From Epilithonimonas sp042695135 (lineage in GTDB: Bacteria > Bacteroidota > Bacteroidia > Flavobacteriales > Weeksellaceae): 64,000 bases of DNA. This document shows, one piece after another, positions 17,266-25,591 of the stretch; the first letter of the stretch is position 1, and every line of letters begins with the position of its first letter. The translations under genes were made by a program, and so were the position numbers. The notes below the pieces were generated by a model. The model was not told the origin of the DNA. It did not search any database and saw only the letters and a program-made list of their open reading frames with translations. The stretch covers positions 1,302,001-1,366,000 of the forward strand of contig NZ_CP170547.1 of the NCBI RefSeq assembly GCF_042695135.1. Reading direction: 5' to 3'.

Positions 17266-19674
17266 TTAATGCGATTTTTCATCATAGAAAACAGGAACAC
17301 CTGTCTCTTCATCCAGTCCGATAAGGATGATTCTGTATTGTTTTGCAGTATCATTATTGTAGAATTCTACTTTTGCCGGATGGTTTGGCTGAGCTTTTAA
17401 TTTTGGATTCCAGTACAGATTGCTGCGGTTATCGTTTGTGCTTTTTAGAATAGTAGTGCTGTAATTGACATTTTTAAAATCTTCCACTTTATCATAACCC
17501 TTCAAAGTAAAGAATTTAAGCCCTGTTATTGACTTCGGATCCTGATCAGATGTTGTATTTCCATTATTTCGTGTATAGACGAGGATTGCCCCGTTTGAAT
17601 TCCCAAAACCGCCAAAGAAATCATCTCTCACGACTTTTATCATGGCGATATTAGAAATGCTGAGACCTCTTAAGAACTCCAGATCTGTCTTAGATTCATC
17701 CAGATAGACATCCGCTTTTTTATTTCTGATAAAGGCGTCTATATCGGCACCATCACGTTTGATCTGTAACCCGGCAACTCTGCCCTCAAGCCAAAGTAAG
17801 ATGTCGGGTGAACCTGAGGAAAGCAACTTGTCATTCACAAAATCAAAGATAGTTTCGGACGGACTTTGAAACATTGGACTGCTGAGTTCATCATTCAGTT
17901 TTTCCGTAGATGTTTCTTTGCGGGCAGCTTTTATTTTCACTTCTTCGATATCCGTTATTTTTTCATTCAGTTTTTTATCAAATCGACTGCTTTCTACTGC
18001 TTTTGAAGCTTCGGGTGAAAGAACTTCGTTTGAAGCCCGTTTCACCAAAATGAAATCTGTTTTTGGTAATTCTTTTTTCAATGGTACAAAAGAAACTTTA
18101 GGAATAATAACGGCATCTGTATTATCTGCCTTTAACTGATAATATATTTTCTGAGGTTCATCAAAAGACATATTCTTCAGGTTGATATCGCCATTACTAT
18201 CCGTCATAACAGTGGTTAATTTGGATCCTGCTTTTTCACCTTCAAACATAACATTCACACCGGTGTTTGGAACTGGTTTTCCATTGGTAGTTATTCTGAT
18301 CGAGTAGGAAAGATAAGGCTCAGGCTTATTTTTAATAACAGGAAATTTCCCCGCTATGATATCCTGCCAGCTGAAACGTGTCCATCGTTCGGATATTAAT
18401 AAGGCGTCTAAAGCATCGGTATTTCGGTTGTCTGCAAAATACTGTGAAGGATTATTTATGTAATCTATAAAATCGCCCGTCAGCCAAAGTGTACTCAGCA
18501 TATTCTCACTGTTAACAGACTTCGAAGCATCGTAGATTGCTATCATATAATCCGGAATATTTGTATTGGACTTAATCTCAAAAGAGTTAATACTTTTTGG
18601 CTGAAGATTGAAAGATGAATTCTCGATCACAGGTTTCTGGATATTGAGTTTTTGAGGCTGTACGAAACAAAGCCTTTGTGCTAACACATTTTCCTTCTCA
18701 TCAAACAAAGTGAATTGTATAACACTATTGATTAATTGGGCAGTTGGAATAGAAAATGTTTCGCCATTATTATCCTTTTTAATTTTTGCCTTATAAACCA
18801 ATTTATTACCGATTGTTGCGATCAGTTTGTAATAGCCGGAATTCTCTGCCAGATTATTGGATTTTAAGCTGTAATCAATTGTGTTGATATTACTCTTAAC
18901 CTGGAAGTTGATTCCGCTTTCCGAGACATCAGGCAGATCTGTAGTCTGTCTTTTACCTTTATCGTCAATAACTGTCAGCTGATATTTCTTACCTTTTTGT
19001 GGTGTAATAGAAAATATTCCGACATTCTCATCCAGTCCTTTGAAGTCACTCAAATGTGTGTCAGGTTTTTCTTTATTAATGACAAATCCGCTCCAGCTCA
19101 TTGGCAGATCACTTTTTGACCAAAGCCGAACAGCAACTTTAGTATTAATGCCATCTACAAAAGTTCCGCTTTCCGGATAAGCAGAAGCCGTCCAGTCAGA
19201 TGAGGTATTATGCACAAGCTTTTCCGATGAACTAGGGTTGTAAACAGCAATTGGTTTGATAAACTGAAAATCTTCACTGAAATTGTTCATCCATGTGGTA
19301 TAAGCTCTTATGTAATAATTATTTTCTTTGAGATCGTCTGGCAGTACAAAATTGCCTTCACTTTCGCTGTTGTAAATGGGAATCAACTTTTTATCAATGA
19401 GTTTTTTGTTGCTGTCCAGAAGTTCTATAAATAGGGTAGTAGAAATTGTGGATCTGCTGTAAGCATCGAATACAAAAGCTTTGAACCAAATATTATCTCC
19501 GGCGGCGTAATTATCTTTGTTCAGCATCAGATAAACCTTTTCCTGCGGGAAATCCTGATCCAGCTTTTGAATGGCCACTTCCGCTTTGTCCTGAGCAAAG
19601 ATCTGACAGGATAATATTAGCAGCAGGGAGAATAATATTCGGTAGATCAGAAAATTATAACGATTCATTAACAA
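17266..19674 (-). CDS. Large exported protein with MG2-like and TonB plug-like domains
   Basis: An 802-aa protein with an N-terminal signal sequence (about residues 1-27, ending CQIFAQ). Residues about 40-140 (KVYLMLNKDNYAAGDNIWFK, then FVLPDDLKENNYYIRAYTTW) look like the MG2 domain of alpha-2-macroglobulin-type proteins. Beta-rich regions follow, including a carboxypeptidase-regulatory-like segment. The C-terminal part (ILLWLEGRVAGLQIKRDGAD ... ISNIAMIKVVRDD ... NGAILVYTR) resembles a TonB-dependent receptor plug without a barrel. Probably periplasmic or surface-associated. Function unknown. The first Met may be residue 1 or 3. Confidence 0.7.
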   Translation of the reverse strand: MLMNRYNFLIYRILFSLLLILSCQIFAQDKAEVAIQKLDQDFPQEKVYLMLNKDNYAAGDNIWFKAFVFDAYSRSTISTTLFIELLDSNKKLIDKKLIPIYNSESEGNFVLPDDLKENNYYIRAYTTWMNNFSEDFQFIKPIAVYNPSSSEKLVHNTSSDWTASAYPESGTFVDGINTKVAVRLWSKSDLPMSWSGFVINKEKPDTHLSDFKGLDENVGIFSITPQKGKKYQLTVIDDKGKRQTTDLPDVSESGINFQVKSNINTIDYSLKSNNLAENSGYYKLIATIGNKLVYKAKIKKDNNGETFSIPTAQLINSVIQFTLFDEKENVLAQRLCFVQPQKLNIQKPVIENSSFNLQPKSINSFEIKSNTNIPDYMIAIYDASKSVNSENMLSTLWLTGDFIDYINNPSQYFADNRNTDALDALLISERWTRFSWQDIIAGKFPVIKNKPEPYLSYSIRITTNGKPVPNTGVNVMFEGEKAGSKLTTVMTDSNGDINLKNMSFDEPQKIYYQLKADNTDAVIIPKVSFVPLKKELPKTDFILVKRASNEVLSPEASKAVESSRFDKKLNEKITDIEEVKIKAARKETSTEKLNDELSSPMFQSPSETIFDFVNDKLLSSGSPDILLWLEGRVAGLQIKRDGADIDAFIRNKKADVYLDESKTDLEFLRGLSISNIAMIKVVRDDFFGGFGNSNGAILVYTRNNGNTTSDQDPKSITGLKFFTLKGYDKVEDFKNVNYSTTILKSTNDNRSNLYWNPKLKAQPNHPAKVEFYNNDTAKQYRIILIGLDEETGVPVFYDEKSH

Positions 19675-19904
19675 AAATTTGATACGATAAATCTACAAAT
19701 GTTAGTGACTGAAAATGAAATGTTTGAGCAAGATTAACACAAGTTTATAACAGATTAAATTGGGCTTAAAATACTCGAAATTTGATTGATAATTGTATTC
19801 TTTTAAATAGTTGATAATGATAGTTTATTATAACTATTTAATATGTAATTGATTGAATATTTGATACTTAGCTGTATTTTAATATTGAAATTTTTATTAA
19901 TTTT

Positions 19905-20195
19905 ATGCCATTAAAACCATTAATGATGAAAAACAAAAACGATTTTAAGCTGGAAAATCTATTTATCTTCATGATAAATTCTTTCAACGAAATTACACAA
20001 ATGCTGAATGACCGTCTTCCAATGTCCACAAATTCAGATGATACCGACTACAGAGATGCTGCAGACACAAAACGGAGACTGAATGTAAGTGACAGCACAC
20101 TCTACCGTTGGCGGAAAGAAGGCATAATTGATTTCCAAATAAGAAAAGGTAAGATCTATTATGACATCGCCTCTGTACTGAAGAAAAGAAAGTAA
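19905..20195 (+). CDS. Small helix-turn-helix DNA-binding protein
   Basis: A 96-aa protein whose C-terminal half (DAADTKRRLNVSDSTLYRWR, then KEGIIDFQIRKGKIYYDIA) is an excisionase/MerR-like HTH of the group-17 type common in Bacteroidetes mobile regions. The N-terminal about 45 residues form a helical, possibly dimerising, segment. It lies alone between a housekeeping region and the DUF6266/CRISPR segment. An inverted repeat AAATAGTT/AACTATTT (19805-19812, 19832-19839) upstream could be its operator (weak). Target unknown. An alternative start at 19923 exists. Confidence 0.7.
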   Translation: MPLKPLMMKNKNDFKLENLFIFMINSFNEITQMLNDRLPMSTNSDDTDYRDAADTKRRLNVSDSTLYRWRKEGIIDFQIRKGKIYYDIASVLKKRK

Positions 20196-20207
20196 TTCTT
20201 CAGATCA

Positions 20208-20270
20208 TCTTCGGGATTCCTCCGGATCGGCTTCGGAAAAAACATTTTTTTTCCGAAGAAGACCCGAAGA
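20208..20270. repeat. Nested CTTCGG/CCGAAG hairpin
   Basis: An outer stem TCTTCGGG (20208-20215) / CCCGAAGA (20263-20270) encloses a perfect 12-bp inner stem CTTCGGAAAAAA (20231-20242) / TTTTTTCCGAAG (20247-20258). A further CCGAAG follows nearby. It is probably the terminator of the HTH gene, but it is more elaborate than a simple terminator. The rest of the gap up to 20416 shows nothing definite. Confidence 0.55.
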
Positions 20271-20416
20271 AAAGGGGTAGTTGATCCGAAGGAATGTGGA
20301 AGTAACCTGTCATTTTCTGTTAATTCAAATCAAAAGCGGTCAAAACCTGTCAGGGGTGTACAGCGTGTGGTTTTCTGTTTTAAATTCGTGTTGTTATACA
20401 ATTAAAATTAATAATT

Positions 20417-21058
20417 ATGGCAACATTTAACAAAGGAATCCTTGGCGGATTTTCAGGAAAAGTAGGAACAGTAGTAGGTGCCAACTGGCGTGGTAAAGAC
20501 ATTATGCGGAGTCTTCCAAAACCATCACAGAAGGAGCCAACCGAGAAGCAGCTTCTGCAACAGGAAAAATTCAAATTGGCAGTCGCTTTTCTGCAGCCGC
20601 TCAAAACGATTCAGTCACAATATTTTGGGTCGAGTAGCGGGGTGAAATCGAGAGTAAATCTGGCGACTTCTTACACCATCAATGAAGCGATAGAAGTTTT
20701 AAAAGGCGTTCCGGAGCTGATGTACAACAAGGTGCTGATCACACGAGGCGAACTTACAGGTTTCCAAAACGCCATACTTTCTACGCAAGCTGGCGGTGTT
20801 CTGGATCTGGAATGGGAAGACAACAGTACGCAGGGCAATGCATCGGCAACGGATCAGGTGAGCCTGGTAGCTTACTGCAAGGAGCTGAAGGACTTTCAGA
20901 TTTTTGAAGGCATTGTGATGCGCTCCGATCTGATGGTGAGTGTCACACTCCCGAACTTCTGCATCGGTAAATCCGTGGAGGTGTGGGCCTTCCTCAACAA
21001 TGAGAAGCAAACCTTTGCGAGTAACAGTTTTTATCTGGGCGAGCATACGGTGCTCTAG
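20417..21058 (+). CDS. DUF6266 family protein
   Basis: A 213-aa protein beginning MATFNKGILGGFSGKVGTVV, then GANWRGKDIMRS. This N-terminus is characteristic of DUF6266 proteins, which are abundant in Flavobacteriia. A beta-rich C-terminal domain (about residues 95-213) follows. No signal peptide, membrane segment or enzyme motif is visible. Function unknown; some relatives lie in phage-like or surface contexts, but nothing here proves that. It ends at a strong intrinsic terminator (21066-21093) immediately before the CRISPR locus. Confidence 0.75.
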   Translation: MATFNKGILGGFSGKVGTVVGANWRGKDIMRSLPKPSQKEPTEKQLLQQEKFKLAVAFLQPLKTIQSQYFGSSSGVKSRVNLATSYTINEAIEVLKGVPELMYNKVLITRGELTGFQNAILSTQAGGVLDLEWEDNSTQGNASATDQVSLVAYCKELKDFQIFEGIVMRSDLMVSVTLPNFCIGKSVEVWAFLNNEKQTFASNSFYLGEHTVL

Positions 21059-21065
21059 AATGAAG

Positions 21066-21093
21066 AATCCACTTGAGAGAGTGGATTTTTTTT
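21066..21093 (+). terminator. Intrinsic terminator of the DUF6266 gene
   Basis: AATCCACT (21066-21073) pairs with AGTGGATT (21080-21087), followed by a T run. It insulates the CRISPR locus from upstream plus-strand transcription. Confidence 0.88.
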
Positions 21094-21109
21094 GTTCTAT
21101 TAGGGGAAT

Positions 21110-21134
21110 AAAAAAAGGTGAGTTGCCCCACCTT
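21110..21134 (-). terminator. Second minus-strand terminator downstream of the tracrRNA
   Basis: Read on the minus strand, AAGGTG pairs with CACCTT (21129-21134 with 21115-21120) and runs into a T tract (plus-strand A run 21110-21116). It lies about 55 bp beyond the tracrRNA terminator and could catch read-through or end a longer tracrRNA form. Confidence 0.6.
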
Positions 21135-21187
21135 GAATGTTTTGTTCATTAATACCTAATATATCTAAAAGAATTCACGAAACATTT

Positions 21188-21268
21188 AAAATAAAAAATG
21201 CCCCGCAGGTAGGCGAGGCGCTAAATGTTTTCACAACGGAATAATCCTTATTGTGAATTGCTTTCGGA
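21188..21268 (-). ncRNA. tracrRNA of the type II-C CRISPR system
   Basis: Read on the minus strand: an anti-repeat GAAAGCAATTCACAA (plus 21251-21265) that pairs with the first 16 nt of the repeat; a nexus AAGGATTATTCCGTT (plus 21235-21249) closely resembling the S. pyogenes nexus; a linker; then a 7-bp terminator stem GCCTCGC/GCGGGGC (21219-21213 with 21206-21200) and a T-rich tail (21199-21188). A TACATTTG promoter box at 21271-21278 predicts a 5' end near 21268. Length is about 80 nt. The 5' end is inferred; the core elements are read directly. Confidence 0.88.
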
Positions 21269-21270
21269 TA

Positions 21271-21278
21271 CAAATGTA
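21271..21278 (-). promoter_or_regulatory. -7 element of the tracrRNA promoter
   Basis: TACATTTG on the minus strand matches TAnnTTTG and is placed to start transcription right at the anti-repeat. A GTG 17 bp upstream may be a weak -33. The 91-bp gap up to cas9 also holds an inverted repeat TACGG-TTTT-CCGTA (21301-21314). Confidence 0.6.
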
Positions 21279-21369
21279 AATATTAATTATTTAATCACTT
21301 TACGGTTTTCCGTATTTTTATGAATTAATTTCTGTTTAATTTTAGGAATTTCAAATAAACTAGATAGCT

Positions 21370-24300
21370 ATGGTAAAAAATATACTTGGATTGGACTTGG
21401 GAGTTTCATCAATTGGGTGGGCTTATGTTCAGGAAGATAATAAAAATTCTGCAAATAATAAAATCATCAAGTTAGGTGTGCGTGTGAATCCATTAACGGT
21501 TGATGAGCAGATTAATTTTGAAAAAGGAAAGCCTATTACGACTAATGCCAGTAGAACTTTAGCAAGAAGTGCAAGAAGAAATCTTCAAAGATTCAAGTTG
21601 AGGAGGAATAATCTTATTGATATTTTGAAAAAAAGAAATATTCTTAAAGAAGGAGATTTGCTTGCAGAAGTCGGAAAGAATTCTACATTTCAAACCCAAG
21701 AATTAAGAGCTAAATCAGCGAAAGAGAAAATTGAACTTTCAGATTTTGTAAGGGTTTTACTTTTAATAAATAAAAAGCGAGGCTATAAAAGCAGTAGAAA
21801 GGCAAAAAACGAAGATGAAGGACAAATCATCGACGGAATGGCTGTTGCTAAAAAATTGTATGAAGAGAATCTAACACCTGGAGAATATTCTTACCAACTT
21901 TTACTGGATGGTAAAAAGCAATTACCGGATTTTTATCGTTCTGATTTACAATCTGAATTTGACAAAGTTTGGAATTTTCAAAAACAATTTAACTCTGAAA
22001 TTCTTACTGATGAGCTTTATAAGTCATTAGAAGGGAAGAGTAAAAACGCAACTTGGAAGATTTTAGAAATACCGTTTTCTCTAGTTGGAATTAAACAAAT
22101 AGGGACTTTACAAGATAAAAAGATTGAAAAATATCTTTGGAGAAGTGAAGCTGTGAAAAAGAAATTGGATTTTGAAATCCTAGCTATCGTACTTCAAGAG
22201 ATTAATAGTAACCTGAATAATTCCAGCGGTTATCTAGGCGCAATAAGTGACAGAAGCAAAGAATTGTATTTTAATAATCAAACTGTTGGCGAATATCTTT
22301 ATCAACAACTAAAAGTAAATCCCCATACGAAACTTAAAAATCAGGTTTTTTACAGACAAGATTATTTGGATGAGTTTGAAAAAATATGGGAAACTCAATC
22401 TAAATATCATTCGGAATTAACAAAAAGTTTAAAAGAAGAAGTTCGTGATGTTGTCATTTTCTATCAAAGAAAACTGAAATCTCAGAAAGGTTTAATAAGT
22501 ATTTGTGAGTTTGAAAACAGAGAAATTGAAATTACGGAAAACGGAAAGACAAAGAAGAAAACTGTTGGATTAAAAGTAGCTCCAAAGTCTTCTCCATTAT
22601 TCCAAGAGTTCAAAATTTGGCAGGTTTTTAATAATCTTCAGTTTCAAAATTTAGAATCCAGAGAGATTTTTCCAATTGATTTAGAGTTTAAACAATCAAT
22701 TTTTGATGAAGTTAATATCAAAGGAAGACTTTCTGCAAAGGAAGTGTTAGATATTATGGGCTATTCTGGTAAAGAATGGAAAACTAATTTTAAAGATATT
22801 GAAGGTAATAATACCAATGAAAACTTATACGCTGCTTACCTGAGAATTATAGCCAATAAAGGAGTAGAATTTCCAAAAGAATTTAAATTAACTATTGAGG
22901 ATGAAATTAAAATTTCTAAGATTCATTCTTCTGCGGAAATCATAAAACTATTTGTCAAAGAAAAACTGTCCGAATTAGGAGTTGATATTTCTATATTAGA
23001 TTTCAATCCGGAATTGGACGGAACTGATTTTGAGAAGCAAAGTTCCTATCAGCTTTGGCATCTGTTGTATTCTTACGAGGGTGATGATTCTCCTTCCGGA
23101 AACGAGAAACTGTATGAGCTTTTAGAAAAAAAATTTGGTTTTAAAAAAGAACATTCCAAAGTATTGGCTGAAATTGGTTTTTCTCATGATTATGGAAACT
23201 TAAGTTCTAAGGCAATGCGAAAGATATATCCATACGTTAAAGAACATAAATATAGCGATGCTTGTCATTTAGCAGGTTATACTCATTCAAAAAATTCATT
23301 AACACAAGAGCAACTTGAGAATAGACTTTTAAAAGACCAATTAGAGATTCTTCCAAAAAATTCATTGCGAAATCCTGTGGTTGAGAAGATTTTGAATCAA
23401 ATGATTAATTTGGTAAATGAAGTATCAAAAGAATATGGAAGACCGGATGAAATAAGAATTGAACTTGCACGAGAACTGAAAAATAATGCTGAAGAAAGAG
23501 CCAATATGACTTCTGAAATCAGCAAAGCAACTTTATTACATCAGAAATATGCAGAAGTCCTGCAAAGAGAATTTGGAATTAAGTCGCCTTCTAGAAATGA
23601 CCTTATTCGATATAAATTATATCTGGAATTGGAAAAAAATCTGTTTAAAGATTTATACACTGATGTACAAATCAAGAAAGATGAGCTTTTTACGGATAAA
23701 TATGATATCGACCATATTATTCCGCAATCGAGATTCTTCGATGACAGTTTTTCTAATAAAGTTTTAGTTCCAAGAGGGGCAAATCTGAAAAAAGGAAATT
23801 TTACAGCTTTTGATTATATGGAAATTGAAGGAAAAGAAAGACTAGAAAAATTCCTCAATCTCATCAAAGAGCTTTATGACAAGAGTGGAATTACAAAGGC
23901 TAAATATGAAAAACTTCAGAAAAAAGGAATTGAAATAGGCGATGGTTTTATAGAAAGAGACTTACGTAATACGCAATATATAGCAAAAAAGGCAAAAGAG
24001 ATTCTTTTTGAAATTACCAATTCTGTAGTTCCTACAACAGGAAGAATTACCGATAAGCTCCGTGAAGATTGGAATTTGGTAAATACAATGAAGGAACTTA
24101 ATTTGGAAAAATACAGAAAATTAGGTTTAACTGAAACTGTGATTAATTCTAAAGGGGAAGAAAAAGAGAGGATTACCGATTGGACTAAAAGAAATGACCA
24201 TCGTCATCACGCAATGGACGCTCTTACGGTGGCTTTTACTACACATAATCATATTCAATATTTGAATTATCTGAATGCAAGAAAAGATGAGAATCACAAG

Positions 24301-25584
24301 CAACATAAAGTAATTTCAAACATAGAGAATCTTATTACCAAAGTATTTGAAAAGAAAAATGGTTCTAAGCAAAGAAGATTTATTGAACCAATTAAAAATT
24401 TTAGGATTGATGCAAAAAAGCATTTGGATGAAGTGTTGATTTCTCATAAAGCTAAAAATAAAGTTGTTACAAAGAATATCAATAAAACCAAAAAAAATGG
24501 TGGATTAGTGTCTAAAGTTGTACTAACACCAAGAGGGCAACTTCACAAAGAAACCATCTATGGCAGTGCAAAATTTCTTAAAACTAAAGAAGAAAAAGTA
24601 TCAGGAAAGTTTGATTTGGAGACAATCAATAAAGTTCAGAATGAAAAGTTCAAAAGTGCTTTATTGGAACGTTTACAAGAATTTGGAGGAGATTCTAAGA
24701 AAGCATTTACAGGTAAAAATATCTTAGCTAAAAATCCAATTTATCTGAATGAAGAAAAAACCGAACAAGTTCCTGAGAGTGTAATTTTAGCTTGGTATGA
24801 AGTAAATTATACTATAAGAAAAGCAGTAAATCCGGAAAACTTTAAAGATTACAAAAATCTTGATAAAATTATTGATAAAGGTGTAAAGGAAATATTAAAA
24901 AATCGTATGGATGCATTTAATGGAAATGCCAAAGAAGCTTTTTCTGATTTAGAAAAGAATCCGATTTGGTTGAATGAATCTAAAGGAATTGCTGTGAAAA
25001 CAGTTACAATAACCGGAATCAGTAATGTACAAAGTTTGCATAACCAAAAAGACCATTTAGGCAAAGATATTCTTGATGAAAGCGGTAACAAATTACCTGT
25101 TGACTTTGTAAGCACAGGAAATAATCATCATCTAGCCGTTTACATTAACGAAAATCTAGAGCTTGATGATAATGTAGTGTCATTATATGAAGCAGTTGAA
25201 AGAGTAAATCAAGGTATAGATATAGTAGATAAATCTTATAAGTCTAATGATGGATATCACTTTTTATTTTCTTTGAAACAAAATGAAATGTTCTTGTTTC
25301 CTTCTGAAGATTTCAACCCAAAAGAAGTTGATTTGTTTGATGATAAAAACTTAAGTCTAATTTCTAAAAATATGTTTAGGGTTCAAAAGATTTCAAAAGT
25401 TGGTTACGGTAATTCTTTTGTAAGGGATTTTGTTTTTAGACATCATTTGGAGACTTCTGTTGAGGAAAAAAAAGAACTTCGAAATATTACCTATGTACAA
25501 TTGAAGAGTTTAGAAGGCTTAAGAAATGTTGTAAAAGTTAGACTTAATCATATTGGGAAGATAGTTCAAGTTAACGAATACTAA
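21370..25584 (+). CDS. cas9: Type II-C CRISPR nuclease Cas9
   Basis: A 1404-aa RNA-guided DNA endonuclease that cuts DNA matched by the crRNA:tracrRNA duplex. RuvC-I is at the N-terminus (ILGLDLGVSSIGWAY, Asp9), then an Arg-rich bridge helix (SRTLARSARRNLQRFKLRR, about 57-77). RuvC-II is IRIELARELK (Glu698). The HNH domain has YDIDHIIPQSRF with His782 and Asn796, and RuvC-III is HRHHAMDALTVAF (His947, Asp950). All catalytic residues are present. A C-terminal PAM-interacting region follows. It is longer than most II-C Cas9s (about 1000-1100 aa) but in the range of Bacteroidetes members. cas1 starts 7 bp downstream; csn2 and cas4 are absent. Confidence 0.98.
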   Translation: MVKNILGLDLGVSSIGWAYVQEDNKNSANNKIIKLGVRVNPLTVDEQINFEKGKPITTNASRTLARSARRNLQRFKLRRNNLIDILKKRNILKEGDLLAEVGKNSTFQTQELRAKSAKEKIELSDFVRVLLLINKKRGYKSSRKAKNEDEGQIIDGMAVAKKLYEENLTPGEYSYQLLLDGKKQLPDFYRSDLQSEFDKVWNFQKQFNSEILTDELYKSLEGKSKNATWKILEIPFSLVGIKQIGTLQDKKIEKYLWRSEAVKKKLDFEILAIVLQEINSNLNNSSGYLGAISDRSKELYFNNQTVGEYLYQQLKVNPHTKLKNQVFYRQDYLDEFEKIWETQSKYHSELTKSLKEEVRDVVIFYQRKLKSQKGLISICEFENREIEITENGKTKKKTVGLKVAPKSSPLFQEFKIWQVFNNLQFQNLESREIFPIDLEFKQSIFDEVNIKGRLSAKEVLDIMGYSGKEWKTNFKDIEGNNTNENLYAAYLRIIANKGVEFPKEFKLTIEDEIKISKIHSSAEIIKLFVKEKLSELGVDISILDFNPELDGTDFEKQSSYQLWHLLYSYEGDDSPSGNEKLYELLEKKFGFKKEHSKVLAEIGFSHDYGNLSSKAMRKIYPYVKEHKYSDACHLAGYTHSKNSLTQEQLENRLLKDQLEILPKNSLRNPVVEKILNQMINLVNEVSKEYGRPDEIRIELARELKNNAEERANMTSEISKATLLHQKYAEVLQREFGIKSPSRNDLIRYKLYLELEKNLFKDLYTDVQIKKDELFTDKYDIDHIIPQSRFFDDSFSNKVLVPRGANLKKGNFTAFDYMEIEGKERLEKFLNLIKELYDKSGITKAKYEKLQKKGIEIGDGFIERDLRNTQYIAKKAKEILFEITNSVVPTTGRITDKLREDWNLVNTMKELNLEKYRKLGLTETVINSKGEEKERITDWTKRNDHRHHAMDALTVAFTTHNHIQYLNYLNARKDENHKQHKVISNIENLITKVFEKKNGSKQRRFIEPIKNFRIDAKKHLDEVLISHKAKNKVVTKNINKTKKNGGLVSKVVLTPRGQLHKETIYGSAKFLKTKEEKVSGKFDLETINKVQNEKFKSALLERLQEFGGDSKKAFTGKNILAKNPIYLNEEKTEQVPESVILAWYEVNYTIRKAVNPENFKDYKNLDKIIDKGVKEILKNRMDAFNGNAKEAFSDLEKNPIWLNESKGIAVKTVTITGISNVQSLHNQKDHLGKDILDESGNKLPVDFVSTGNNHHLAVYINENLELDDNVVSLYEAVERVNQGIDIVDKSYKSNDGYHFLFSLKQNEMFLFPSEDFNPKEVDLFDDKNLSLISKNMFRVQKISKVGYGNSFVRDFVFRHHLETSVEEKKELRNITYVQLKSLEGLRNVVKVRLNHIGKIVQVNEY

Positions 25585-25591
25585 ATAATTT

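Noticed and set aside
19905..21058. Prophage or mobile-element remnant around the HTH and DUF6266 genes
   Set aside because: No integrase, transposase, structural phage gene or flanking direct repeat can be seen; only kept as a question.
21251..21369. tracrRNA on the plus strand, since the anti-repeat also reads there
   Set aside because: The nexus-like AAGGATTATTCCGTT, the GC-rich terminator and the TACATTTG promoter all lie correctly only on the minus strand.
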